From NCBI GenBank assembly GCA_036389395.1, contig DASVPY010000085.1, positions 134,021 to 198,020 on the forward strand: a stretch of 64,000 nt of DNA, in the 5' to 3' direction. A program made the translations under genes and the position numbers. The notes beneath the pieces are model-generated. The model was given only the letters and a program-made list of their open reading frames with translations. It searched no databases and had not been told where the DNA came from. The stretch is from QHXQ01 sp036389395. GTDB taxonomy: Bacteria > Acidobacteriota > Blastocatellia > Pyrinomonadales > Pyrinomonadaceae. Below, piece by piece: positions 42,796 to 50,806 of this stretch (the first letter of the stretch is position 1; the number at the start of each line of letters is the position of its first letter).

Positions 42796-44091
42796 TCAGG
42801 TCTGCGTGCGTAGGAACTGCTGCGCCTCGTTGAGCCAGCGCTTGTCGGCGCGGTACTTGTAGGCGGGCGCGGTGCGCACGGCCTCGATGCAGGCGCGCAT
42901 GGCCTCGGCGGCCTCGCGCGGGCGGCCCAAGCCCGCGAGCGCGCGCCCCTTCAGGTACAGACCTTCGGGGTCGGACGGGCGTTGATCGAGGAAGCGGTCG
43001 AGCGCGTCGAGCGCGTCCGCGTGCTGCCCCGCGGCCAGGTAGGTCGCGCCGATCTCGCGCCAGACCTCGTGCTGCGCGTGCTGCGGCGCGCGCGTCACGA
43101 CTTGGCCGAAGTGTTCGATGGCTTCCGCGAGCTTGCCTTCGGCGCGGCCGATGCGGCCGAGTTGATAATGCGCGTCCACCTCTTCGGGGTCGATCTCGAT
43201 GGCGCGGCGGAAGCGTGCGCGCGCGGCGTCGTACTCGTGCCGCTGCTGGTGAATGAGGCCGAGGTTGTAGTGGGCCGAGGCGTCGGCCGGGTTGAGCGTG
43301 GCGGCTTCGAGGTTCTGGCGGAAGGCGGCGCGCGCGCGCTGCGCCTGCATCAAGTCGCCGAGCTGGTTGCGCAGGAAGAAGAAGACGAGCAGCAGCAGGA
43401 ACGGCGACGACAGCAGCGACCCCAGCCGTTCGACGAGCGGCGACACGAACATGAGCGCCACGCCGCCGCCGACCACCACCGCCAGCGCGCGCGGCCAGGA
43501 GATGCGGAACACCGCGCGCACCGCCAGCACGGCCCAGATGGCGAAGAAGGGCACCACCAGCGAGCGCGCGAACAACTCGGCTTGCAGGCGCGGGTCGAGC
43601 AGTTGCGCCAGGTCTTCCGGCGTGATGACGTGCTGCGCGGCGGCGTTCTCGTAGAACGCGCGGCTCTGCGCGACGGTCGAGGCTTCCAGCCCCCCGCGGC
43701 GCGCGAGCGCGAGCAGCGGCAGCGCGACGAGGTTGGCCGCCGCCCACGCGTAGCAGACGCCCGTCGCCAGCGCGACGAACTCCTGCTGCAAGACGAGCCG
43801 GTAGCTGCCGCGGCGCTCGAACCAGTTGGCGAACAGGACGAGCGCGGGCACGAAGACGAACGCGAGCAGGAAGAGCGTGCCCGCCGCGTCGCGCAGCAGC
43901 GCGAACACGACCCAGCCGCCGCTGCGCGCCAGCGACCGCGCGATGAACGGCCACAGCGCGTTGAACGTCAACGCCGCCTGCGCCAACAGCGCCAGCCCCA
44001 GCCCCGCCCCCAGCGGCGCGCGCTCCCGCACCGCGCCCAACGCCCGGCCCGGCGCGTAGAACAACAGCAGCAGCGGCTTCAGCCAGTCCAT
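42796..44091 (-). CDS. Membrane protein with Yip1-like region and TPR domain
   Basis: The 431-residue protein has about five membrane segments in its first 255 residues (a Yip1-like arrangement: WLKPLLLLFYAPGRAL, then hydrophobic stretches near 60-85, 110-130, 185-205 and 220-245). It then has a cytoplasmic TPR domain with at least four repeats (ADASAHYNLGLIHQQRHEYDAARARFRRAIEID, EEVDAHYQLGRIGRAEGKLAEAIEHFGQVV, and two more). TPRs imply protein partners; none is identified. It is on the same strand and upstream of the secreted-protein and M28 genes. Confidence 0.82.
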   Translation of the reverse strand: MDWLKPLLLLFYAPGRALGAVRERAPLGAGLGLALLAQAALTFNALWPFIARSLARSGGWVVFALLRDAAGTLFLLAFVFVPALVLFANWFERRGSYRLVLQQEFVALATGVCYAWAAANLVALPLLALARRGGLEASTVAQSRAFYENAAAQHVITPEDLAQLLDPRLQAELFARSLVVPFFAIWAVLAVRAVFRISWPRALAVVVGGGVALMFVSPLVERLGSLLSSPFLLLLVFFFLRNQLGDLMQAQRARAAFRQNLEAATLNPADASAHYNLGLIHQQRHEYDAARARFRRAIEIDPEEVDAHYQLGRIGRAEGKLAEAIEHFGQVVTRAPQHAQHEVWREIGATYLAAGQHADALDALDRFLDQRPSDPEGLYLKGRALAGLGRPREAAEAMRACIEAVRTAPAYKYRADKRWLNEAQQFLRTQT

Positions 44092-44096
44092 AAATT

Positions 44097-44222
44097 CAGG
44101 AGGCAGGAGTCAGGAGCCAGAAGCCAGAAGAAGGCAGCCGGAACGGAAGCAGATGAAGAAGGAATGACTTTCACAGGCGCGTCTTTCATTCCGGCTTCTG
44201 CCTCCTGACTCCTGCCTTCTGT
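44097..44222. repeat. Inverted heptamer repeat (unit CAGAAGC / GAGTCAG)
   Basis: Left arm 44097-44142 (GAGGCAG, GAGTCAG, CAGAAGC units) and right arm 44186-44222 (CTTCTGC, CTCCTGA units) flank a 43-nt loop. It lies between lepB and the TPR membrane protein gene, just past the lepB stop. Confidence 0.84.
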
Positions 44223-44226
44223 TTCC

Positions 44227-44931
44227 TCACGGCTCCACCTCTTCCACGTCGGGCGTGGGCGTGGCGTTGAGGCCGGGGGCGCTCATGGAGTAGTCAGTCT
44301 CGTGGCGGATGATGCTCGCCTGCGAGAGCGGCCAGTAGCGAAAGAGCGCCTTGCCGTAGACGTACTTTTCGGGCACGAGACCCCAGTAGCGCGAGTCGGA
44401 CGAGTGGTCGCGGTTGTCGCCCATCACGAAATAATAGTGCGGCTTGACGATGACGGGCGGCTGGCTCATGTGCGAGACGTTGAGCTGCGGGTCGAGGTAC
44501 GGCTCGTCCAGCTCCTGCCCGTTGACGCGGATGCGCCCGTCGCGCACCTCGACCAACTCGCCCGGCAGCCCGATGACGCGCTTGATGTAACTCTTGTCGG
44601 GATCGTCCGGGAACCAGAAGACGATGATGTCGCCGCGCGAGATCGGCGGCAGGTGGTAGTAGACCAGTTTGTTGACGAAGATGCGCTCGCCGTCGTGCAG
44701 GCGGGGCAGCATCGAAGTGCCCTCGACCTTGACCGGCTGGACGACGAAGACGACGAACAGGATCATCAGCATGACGGCGAAGATCAGATCGCGCACGAGC
44801 AGACGGGCCTCGGCCCAGAAGTGCTTGCGCGATTCCAGCTCGAAGCTCTGCACGTCTATGTCGCGGTCGTCCGCCGCGCTGATGTCGCCGAAGCGGTGCT
44901 TGCTTTTAGGTGTGCGCCCGAAGAGGGACAT
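44227..44931 (-). CDS. lepB: Signal peptidase I
   Basis: The 234-residue enzyme cleaves signal peptides at the outer face of the inner membrane, relevant to the many secreted proteins here. It has one membrane anchor (about 48-66), the nucleophile box VEGTSMLPRL (Ser73), the box C/D lysine in SYIKRVIGLPGE (Lys117) and box E GDNRDHSSDSRYWG. The N-terminus is polar and unusually long before the anchor. ATG 44931 is next to a GTGGTCA repeat arm, leaving no clear ribosome site. Confidence 0.95.
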   Translation of the reverse strand: MSLFGRTPKSKHRFGDISAADDRDIDVQSFELESRKHFWAEARLLVRDLIFAVMLMILFVVFVVQPVKVEGTSMLPRLHDGERIFVNKLVYYHLPPISRGDIIVFWFPDDPDKSYIKRVIGLPGELVEVRDGRIRVNGQELDEPYLDPQLNVSHMSQPPVIVKPHYYFVMGDNRDHSSDSRYWGLVPEKYVYGKALFRYWPLSQASIIRHETDYSMSAPGLNATPTPDVEEVEP

Positions 44932-44935
44932 AAAA

Positions 44936-45057
44936 AGTGGTCAGTGGTCAGTGGTCAGTGGTCAGTCGTTTTCGTTTTGTCAGTCGCCCGTTTCAGCGTC
45001 AGCCGCGCGCGCGCCGGCAGAACAACTGATCACCGACCACTGACCACTGACCACTTC
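44936..45057. repeat. Inverted heptamer repeat (unit GTGGTCA)
   Basis: Left arm 44936-44967 has four GTGGTCA units; right arm 45024-45057 carries the complement. The loop is 56 nt. The 44932-45240 gap holds this element and then the HU promoter. Same family as 25956-26117 and 45589-45727. Confidence 0.86.
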
Positions 45058-45129
45058 CGGTTTTTGAGGTTAGCCGCGGCGGCGCGCGGTTGTCAACGGG
45101 GGGCGTCGGGCGGGCGTGACGGCGCGTCC

Positions 45130-45159
45130 TTGACAGCCGCGGCCGCACCTTTCTATTAT
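45130..45159 (+). promoter_or_regulatory. Sigma-70-type promoter of the HU gene
   Basis: A perfect TTGACA at 45130-45135 and TATTAT at 45154-45159, spaced 18 bases, stand 81 bases upstream of the HU start codon. The predicted leader is about 75 nt and ends with GGAGG before GTG 45241. Confidence 0.8.
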
Positions 45160-45240
45160 CGCTAAGTTGCGTGCTGTCACACACTAACCCGCACCTGACC
45201 GCAGCGCACTAGCAACCCCGGACGGAGGCTCTGACCTAGC

Positions 45241-45585
45241 GTGATCAAACTCGACATCGTGAACCGCGTCGCCGAGCGCACGGGCGTGCCGAAGATGAAA
45301 GCCGAGCAGGCCGTGGACGCGCTCTTCCACTCGATGAAGGAGGCACTGGCGCGCGGCGAGCGGATCGAGCTGCGCGGCTTCGGCGTCTTCGTCGTCAAGC
45401 CGCGCAAGCGCGGCGTCGGCCGCAACCCGCGCACCGGCGAGGAGGTGGCCATCCCGCAGGGCAAGACCATCCGCTTCAAGCCCGGCAAAGAGCTACAGGC
45501 CCACGGCTTCAGCGCCGAGGAAGAAGCCGACGACCTCCACGACACCGACACGCCCGCCCCGCCCCAGCCCGAGTTGGGCGTCTAA
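45241..45585 (+). CDS. HU/IHF-family DNA-binding protein
   Basis: The 114-residue protein is a histone-like DNA-bending protein. The dimerisation half reads IKLDIVNRVAERTGVPKMKAEQAVDALFHSMKEAL; then RGFGVFVVKPRKRGVGRNPRTGEEVAIPQGKTIRFKPGKEL, with the arm and the proline that intercalates into DNA (RNPRTGE). It has an acidic C-terminal tail of about 24 residues that ordinary HU lacks. The start is GTG 45241, with GGAGG 12 bases upstream and a strong promoter further up. Confidence 0.92.
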   Translation: MIKLDIVNRVAERTGVPKMKAEQAVDALFHSMKEALARGERIELRGFGVFVVKPRKRGVGRNPRTGEEVAIPQGKTIRFKPGKELQAHGFSAEEEADDLHDTDTPAPPQPELGV

Positions 45586-45588
45586 AAT

Positions 45589-45727
45589 CAGTGGTCGGTG
45601 GTCGGTGGTCAGTGGTCAGTTAAGAGTTCAAAGTTCAAAGTTCAAGGTTCAACGTTAGCTGCATCCTGAACCTTGAACGTTGAACCTTGAACTTTTGAAC
45701 CGTCTTCCCACTGACCATCGACCACTG
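45589..45727. repeat. Nested inverted heptamer repeats (GTGGTCA outside, GTTCAAG inside)
   Basis: The outer arms 45589-45620 and 45709-45727 are GTGGTCA/GTGGTCG units and their complement. Inside is a complete GTTCAAG-family hairpin: 45623-45656 with 45667-45700 and a 10-nt loop. It fills the gap between HU and the M50 protease gene, beginning at the HU stop and ending seven bases before the next start. Confidence 0.9.
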
Positions 45728-45733
45728 TTTTTT

Positions 45734-46756
45734 ATGGCTGAATCAATCCAAGTGCCGCCGGTGTTGGGCCGCCGGACGTTCGGGCGGGCGCGGGTCGCGC
45801 CGCGCCCGACGGCGCGCGAGTGGGCGCGCCACGCCGGGCTGTTCCTGCTCACCGCGCTGACGGCGACCTTCGCGGGCGTGACGCTGGCGGCCCCAGACCT
45901 GCCCGAACCGCACCTGGCCGCGCCCGCGCACTGGTTCGAGTACGCCCGTTACGTGCCGGCCTACTACGCGCTGGCGGTCGGCGAGGTGTTCCGCTACGCC
46001 TGCGCGCACCCGGCTCTGTGGGCGCAAGGGGCGACGTTCGCCGCCGCGCTGCTCGCCATCCTGCTGGCGCACGAGAGCGGACATTACGTGGCGTGCCGGC
46101 GCTACGGCGTGGCGGCCACGCTGCCGTTCTTCCTGCCCGCGCCGCCGCTGTTTCTCGCCGGCACGTTCGGCGCGTTCATCAAGATCAAGTCGCCGATCCC
46201 GACGCGGCGCGCGCTCTTCGACATCGGCGTCGCGGGGCCGCTCGCGGGCTTCGCCGTCATTGTCCCCATCGCCGTCGCGGGCGTGCTCCTGGCGCAGCCC
46301 GCGCCGCTGCCGGAGGGCGGCGTGGTCATCTTCAACGACCCGCCGCTGCTGCGGCTGCTGGCGCGCGCGCTCCACGTCCGGCTCGACAACGCCGCGCCGA
46401 ACCCTTACTACATGGCGGCGTGGATCGGGCTGCTGGTGACGAGTCTGAACCTGCTGCCGGTGGGACAGCTCGACGGCGGGCACGCGGTCTTCGCGGTCTT
46501 CGGCGCGCGCGTGCACGCCTGGGTCGGGCGCGGCGCGTTCGCGCTGATGGCGGCGCTGGCGTACCTGGGCTGGCGCTGGCACGGCGCGCCGAGCGGCTTC
46601 GTCTACGCGCTGCTGCTCTTCGTCATGCTGCGCGTGCGCCACCCGCAGGCCGAAGACGAGGCGCAGCCGCTCGGGCGCGCGCGCCGACTCGTCGCCCTCG
46701 GCACGCTCGCCGTCTTCCTCCTCTGCTTCGAGTTGTTCCCGCTCACGATCAAGTAG
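45734..46756 (+). CDS. Site-2 protease family (M50) membrane metalloprotease
   Basis: The 340-residue polytopic protein has the zinc motif LLAHESGHYVA (His113, Glu114, His117), a following PFFLPAPPLFLAGTFGAFI loop, the GVAGPLAGFAV helix and the third ligand in NLLPVGQLDGGH near residue 253, plus four or more further hydrophobic segments. Enzymes of this type cut membrane-embedded substrates such as anti-sigma factors. It lacks a PDZ domain. ATG 45734 follows a repeat arm and a short T-run. It lies downstream of HU in the same direction and is followed by a good terminator. Confidence 0.92.
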   Translation: MAESIQVPPVLGRRTFGRARVAPRPTAREWARHAGLFLLTALTATFAGVTLAAPDLPEPHLAAPAHWFEYARYVPAYYALAVGEVFRYACAHPALWAQGATFAAALLAILLAHESGHYVACRRYGVAATLPFFLPAPPLFLAGTFGAFIKIKSPIPTRRALFDIGVAGPLAGFAVIVPIAVAGVLLAQPAPLPEGGVVIFNDPPLLRLLARALHVRLDNAAPNPYYMAAWIGLLVTSLNLLPVGQLDGGHAVFAVFGARVHAWVGRGAFALMAALAYLGWRWHGAPSGFVYALLLFVMLRVRHPQAEDEAQPLGRARRLVALGTLAVFLLCFELFPLTIK

Positions 46757-46780
46757 GCGGACGCACCATCAAACACGACA

Positions 46781-46834
46781 GCCGGTCGGGCGGCCGCGGT
46801 TGCAACCCGCGCCCGCCCGACCGGCCGTTTTGTT
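46781..46834 (+). terminator. Terminator of the M50 protease gene
   Basis: A GCCGGTCGGGCG arm at 46781-46792 pairs with 46814-46825, with partial pairing of the GC-rich inner part. It is followed by CGTTTTGTTCG. It stands 24 bases after the M50 stop. Confidence 0.72.
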
Positions 46835-46852
46835 CGTTCGAGTCTACAGCGT

Positions 46853-47158
46853 TCAGCGCGGGCGCGGGGCCGGCGGCGGCGGCGCGACGGGCGGCGCGGG
46901 CGGTGGTGGCGGCGGCGGCTCGTCCGGCGTCCAGGCGAACGCGGGCTGCACGACCGGCTCGTGCCCCATGCCGCACGGCCCGTGCGACGCGGCGGGCGGC
47001 GGCGCGGGCGACGCGACGCGCAGTTCGACGCGCACCGCCTGGCTGCTGCTCGTGTGCGCGCCGGGCCAGAAGTAGTTGACTAAGAGCGTGCAGGCGACGC
47101 CGAGGACGAAGGTGACGAGTGCGACGGCGAGACGGACGCTCAGGCGCGGCTTGTTCAT
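46853..47158 (-). CDS. Small membrane-anchored Pro-rich protein
   Basis: The 101-residue product has a hydrophobic leader (LSVRLAVALVTFVLGVACTLLVNYF, about residues 6-30) that may be an uncleaved anchor, a middle Ser/Pro segment with GPCGMGHEP, and a C-terminus that is almost pure Pro/Ala/Arg. The leader resembles that of the neighbouring gene at 47388 (RLCVALATFAAGTTVGKLL), suggesting a shared N-terminal module. GGGAG lies eight bases upstream of ATG 47158. I recognise no family. Confidence 0.6.
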   Translation of the reverse strand: MNKPRLSVRLAVALVTFVLGVACTLLVNYFWPGAHTSSSQAVRVELRVASPAPPPAASHGPCGMGHEPVVQPAFAWTPDEPPPPPPPAPPVAPPPPAPRPR

Positions 47159-47387
47159 TTCATTCACTCCCGTAAACCCACAGATGCCGGCGCGCGCGGC
47201 GCGCGTTGGCTAGAAGCCCCGCGCCCGCCCGAGCGGCCGGCCGAAAATTTTAGCTCGCTTTCACCCGTGCGTTCTTACGAGGGCGGCCGGCTTTAAGTTC
47301 ACGCGCGTGGGTCTTGCCGCCGCGCCCGCCTCGTGCTACTGTGGCCGCACCCCGGACACGGCAATCAAAACCCAAGGAGTACGGGAG

Positions 47388-47903
47388 ATGAAACACTTAG
47401 CCCTTCGTCTCTGTGTCGCCCTCGCCACGTTCGCCGCCGGCACGACGGTCGGCAAGCTGCTGTCGCCCCTCCCCTTCACCGCCAAGCCGACGACGCAGGC
47501 CGAGCAGGAAGTCTTGAGCGTCGAGCGCGCCTACCTCGACGCGCACCTGAACCGCGACGCCGCCGCGCTCGCGCGCCTGCTCGCCGACGACTTCACGTTC
47601 CAGATGTCCTACGGCTACACCGAGGGCAAGAGCGAACGGCTCGCGCTCGTCAGCGACCCCGGCTTCGCCTTCACGGCCATTGACACGCGCGACGTGACGG
47701 TCTCGGTGGTCGGCTACCGCGCCACCGTGACGGGGCGCGCGCGCGTCCACGTCATGCGCGAGCCTGCGGAGTTCGGCCCCGGCTCGTTCGCGGGCGACTA
47801 CTCGCGCACCAGCCCGTGGTACAACTACACGCGCACCTTCGAGCGGCGCGACGGGCGCTGGCAGATCGTCTCCGTGCACACCACGCGCCTCGGCTGCCGC
47901 TAG
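47388..47903 (+). CDS. SnoaL/NTF2-like (DUF4440-type) secreted protein
   Basis: The 171-residue product has a hydrophobic leader (LALRLCVALATFAAGTTVGKLL) and then an NTF2-like cone: EQEVLSVERAYLDAHLNRDAAALARLLADDFTFQ, a TEGKSERLALV strand region, VVGYRATVTGRARVHV and a closing YTRTFERRDGRWQIVSVHTT. DUF4440-type proteins are often small-molecule binding or of unknown role. AAGGAG at 47373-47378 sits nine bases before ATG 47388, which fixes the start. Confidence 0.85.
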   Translation: MKHLALRLCVALATFAAGTTVGKLLSPLPFTAKPTTQAEQEVLSVERAYLDAHLNRDAAALARLLADDFTFQMSYGYTEGKSERLALVSDPGFAFTAIDTRDVTVSVVGYRATVTGRARVHVMREPAEFGPGSFAGDYSRTSPWYNYTRTFERRDGRWQIVSVHTTRLGCR

Positions 47904-48004
47904 CCGCGTCGGCTCGCCGACCGCCTCAGCTCAACTATCCGCCGCGGGCGCGGGGGCGTCCGCACGCACCCGCGTGACGACTGCGCAGTCGTCCGCAAGC
48001 AACA

Positions 48005-48040
48005 AGGGGCCGCACTCGTTCGACGACGCGTGCGGCCCCT
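48005..48040 (+). terminator. Hairpin downstream of the DUF4440-type gene
   Basis: An 11-bp stem, AGGGGCCGCAC at 48005-48015 with 48030-48040, lies about 100 bases past the stop and before the amidohydrolase gene. It has no good T-run, so termination is plausible but not certain. Confidence 0.5.
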
Positions 48041-48129
48041 GAGCTTTGGCCTCTTCATCATTGACTCGCGGCCGGGTTTCGCGTAAGAAGCGTTGTGCTC
48101 TGCCAGCCCGCCCGCGAGTGACACCGAAC

Positions 48130-49458
48130 ATGCACGCGCGTCTGAGCCTGCTGCTCGCCCTACTGCTCGCCGCCGCCCCCGCCCAAGCGCAGACGACCGC
48201 CGACCCCGCGCTCCTGGCCGAGATCAACGCCGTCCGCGCGGTGGACAACCACGCGCACGTGATGAGCGTCGCCGGCCCCGACGGCCGAGAGGACACGGAG
48301 TTCGACGCCATCGCGTGCGGCGGGCTTGAGTTCGTCGCGCCGCCCCCTCTGCGCCTGCGCCCCGACAACCCCGTCTACACCGGCGCGTGGCGCGAACTCT
48401 ACGGCTACCCGCACGGCGCGGACATGAGCGCGCCGCACGTCGGCGAACTGCTCGCAGCCAAGCGCCGCGCGATGCGCGAACGCGGCGACGCTTACCCGGC
48501 GTGGGTGCTCGACCGGCTCAACATCGAGACGATGCTGGCGAACCGCGTCGCGCCGGGGCGCGGCCTCGACGCGCCGCGCTTCCGCTGGGTCGGCTACGGC
48601 GACCCGCTGCTGCTGCCGCTCAGCACCGCGCGTCTGCGCGTGGACTCCGACAAGCGTTTCTTCTACGCGCAGGAGGAGGCGCTGCTCAAGCGCGACCTCG
48701 CCGCGCTCGGCGTCAACGCGCTGCCGCCGACGCTCGACCTCTACCTGAGCCGCGTGGTCACGCCGACGCTCGCCCAGCGCAAGCGCGAGGGCGCAATCGC
48801 CATCAAGTTCGTCGCCGCCTACATGCGCCCGCTCGACTTCACCGCCGTGCCGCAGGCCGAGGCCGCGCGCGTCTACGCCTGCTACGCGCGCGGCGGCACG
48901 CCGCCCTGGGCCGAGTACAAACGGCTGCAAGATTTCCTGTTCCGCCGCGTCGTCGCCGAGGCGGGGCGGCTGGGGCTGGTCGTACACGTCCACACGGGCG
49001 GCGGCTGCGGCCACTTCTACAACCTGACGAACGGCAACCCGCTGCTGCTCGAATCTGTGCTCAACGACCCGGCGCTGCGCGGCACGACCTTCGTGCTCGT
49101 CCACGGCGGCTACCCGTTCGTGAGAGAGACGCAGTTCCTGCTTGAGAAGCCGAACGTCTACGCCGACTTCTCTGCACAGACCTTCCTGCTCACGCCGCAG
49201 GCCCTCGGCCGCGTCTTGCGCGAGTGGCTTGAGTACGAGCCGGAGAAGGTGCTGTTCGGCACGGACGCCTCGCCCGCGACGCCGGAGGTGAGTTGGGAGG
49301 AGTCGGCGTGGCTGACGAACCGCACGGCCCGCGAGGCGCTTGCGATTGCGCTAACGGGTATGTGGCACGACGGCGACATCACGCGCGCGCGCGCGTCTGA
49401 GTTGGCCCGCATGGTGCTCCGCGACAACGCCGCCCGGCTCTACCGGCTCGACAAGTGA
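48130..49458 (+). CDS. Secreted amidohydrolase-family protein
   Basis: The 442-residue protein has a signal peptide (LLLALLLAAAPAQAQ) and an amidohydrolase TIM barrel: the first metal motif AVDNHAHVMS, a TFVLVHGGYPF strand, VHVHTGGGCG and the late FGTDASPATPE that supplies the last Asp. It resembles amidohydrolase 2-type enzymes, which hydrolyse or decarboxylate ring compounds, but the substrate cannot be read from the sequence. ATG 48130 begins the signal peptide. Confidence 0.85.
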   Translation: MHARLSLLLALLLAAAPAQAQTTADPALLAEINAVRAVDNHAHVMSVAGPDGREDTEFDAIACGGLEFVAPPPLRLRPDNPVYTGAWRELYGYPHGADMSAPHVGELLAAKRRAMRERGDAYPAWVLDRLNIETMLANRVAPGRGLDAPRFRWVGYGDPLLLPLSTARLRVDSDKRFFYAQEEALLKRDLAALGVNALPPTLDLYLSRVVTPTLAQRKREGAIAIKFVAAYMRPLDFTAVPQAEAARVYACYARGGTPPWAEYKRLQDFLFRRVVAEAGRLGLVVHVHTGGGCGHFYNLTNGNPLLLESVLNDPALRGTTFVLVHGGYPFVRETQFLLEKPNVYADFSAQTFLLTPQALGRVLREWLEYEPEKVLFGTDASPATPEVSWEESAWLTNRTAREALAIALTGMWHDGDITRARASELARMVLRDNAARLYRLDK

Positions 49459-49517
49459 GCGGACTCGCGCCGCAGAATCCAGTTGAGTTGGTGGTTGAGA
49501 GTAGCGCGCGGCCGTTT

Positions 49518-49599
49518 TTAACACAGAGGGCACAGAGGTCACACAGAGGACACAGTTTTTACGGTGTCCTCTGTGTGACCTCTGTGCCCTCTGTGTTAA
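49518..49599. repeat. Perfect inverted CACAGAGG-type repeat
   Basis: Left arm 49518-49553 and right arm 49564-49599 are perfectly complementary over 36 bp, although the units inside each arm are unequal in length and sequence. The 10-nt loop is AGTTTTTACG. It separates the convergent amidohydrolase gene and the gene at 49634-50626. Confidence 0.92.
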
Positions 49600-49633
49600 T
49601 TCGATCTGCCGTCAGAGGCAACAACAGATGCGC

Positions 49634-50626
49634 CTAGCTGGTCGCCGCCGCGGGCAGCAGCCCTCTGATCTCGCGCACGATGCGGTGCACGTCCTGCTGG
49701 TCTTTCAAGGCGATCATGAAAAACTTGTAGCCCTGCTGGAAGCAGATGACGCCGTTGCCGAACAGCCAGATGCCGCTTAACAACGGGTTGCCGCCGATTA
49801 TCCAGTCAATCGGCGCGCCGACGATGGTGCCGGGCTGGAAAATCTGCGCCCACATCATGACGCCCGCGGCGCAACTGAACGCGCCGAGGAGCGGCGCGCC
49901 GACGTAGCGCGCGATCTCGCGCTCGAACTCGACGCGCTTGCGCTCGGCCTCGTCCAACTCGCCCGCGGCCAGCAGCGTCTCGCGCTTGCGCAGGTAGTCG
50001 TCGAACTTCGTGCCCGCCTTGCGCAAGGCCCAGACGGGCAGCGCCGAGTGGGTCAGCCAGTGCGGGTGCGCGCCGAGCAGGACGGCGTCGAGACCGGGGA
50101 AGACTGCGCCCGCGCCCAGGCCCGCGGCGAGCGAGACCGTGACGACGACGGCGCGCTTCGGGTTCGCGCGCGCCCAGTCGAAGGCCTTGAACGCGCCGGC
50201 CGTGGTCGCGGTCGTCAGGCGCGTCAGGCGCGCGCCCTTGTCCACGACGCCCGCGGCGCGCGTGTACTGCCGCTTGGCCTCGCTTAAGACCTCGCCGGCG
50301 CGCTCGCCCGCGACGCCGGCCGCGTCGCGCAACGTCTCGCCCGCGGCGCGCGCGGCGCGCTGCGCCTCTTCGGCGGCGCGGCGGGCCTGGCCGCGCACCT
50401 CCTCAGTGCGCTCGCGCACGTCGAAGTCTTCGCCCAGCCGCTCGGCCTCGGCGCGCGCGCGCTCCGCCTCGCCCGCGACGCGCGCCGCGCCCCGCTTGGC
50501 CGCGTCCTGCGCCGCGCGCGCGCCCTCCTCGACGCGCTCCTTCACTTTATACTTCTCGTCCAGCTCGCGCGCCTTGCGCCGCGCCGCCTCGCGCCACTCG
50601 TCCAATTTGTCCCGGTAGTCAGCCAT
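49634..50626 (-). CDS. Coiled-coil/amphipathic-helix protein with hydrophobic C-terminal half
   Basis: The 330-residue protein has a highly charged first 130 residues rich in Ala, Arg and Glu with 11-residue-like periodicity (RAAQDAAKRGAARVAGEAERARAEAERL), resembling LEA or apolipoprotein helices. The second half has several hydrophobic segments (about 150-170, 230-255, 265-290) and a final KFFMIALKDQQDVHRIVREIRGLLP helix. It may lie on or in the membrane. I recognise no named family. GGAG lies a few bases before ATG 50626. Confidence 0.78.
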   Translation of the reverse strand: MADYRDKLDEWREAARRKARELDEKYKVKERVEEGARAAQDAAKRGAARVAGEAERARAEAERLGEDFDVRERTEEVRGQARRAAEEAQRAARAAGETLRDAAGVAGERAGEVLSEAKRQYTRAAGVVDKGARLTRLTTATTAGAFKAFDWARANPKRAVVVTVSLAAGLGAGAVFPGLDAVLLGAHPHWLTHSALPVWALRKAGTKFDDYLRKRETLLAAGELDEAERKRVEFEREIARYVGAPLLGAFSCAAGVMMWAQIFQPGTIVGAPIDWIIGGNPLLSGIWLFGNGVICFQQGYKFFMIALKDQQDVHRIVREIRGLLPAAATS

Positions 50627-50640
50627 GAGCAACTCCAAAA

Positions 50641-50804
50641 AAGGGATGAGGGATGAGGGCTGAGGGATGGAGAGGGATGAAGAAGCCGGGAGTCAGAAGC
50701 CAGGAGCCGGAAGAAGAAGCGGCGCGGGCGCTCGTCCTCATTCTGGCTTCTGACTCCTGACTCCTGTCTGCTTCTTCATCCCTCATCCCTCAGCCCTCAT
50801 CCTT
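50641..50804. repeat. Nested inverted heptamer repeats (GATGAGG outside, GAGTCAG/CAGAAGC inside)
   Basis: Outer arms 50641-50683 and 50772-50804 carry GATGAGG/GGCTGAG units and their complement. The inner pair 50686-50717 with 50741-50768 belongs to the CAGAAGC/GAGTCAG family. The element lies between the diguanylate cyclase stop (50807) and the coiled-coil protein start. Confidence 0.88.
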
Positions 50805-50806
50805 TC

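Noticed and set aside
49518..49599. CRISPR-like array
   Set aside because: The CACAGAGG and heptamer repeats are short, degenerate and lack regular unique spacers; they form inverted pairs and no cas gene is present.
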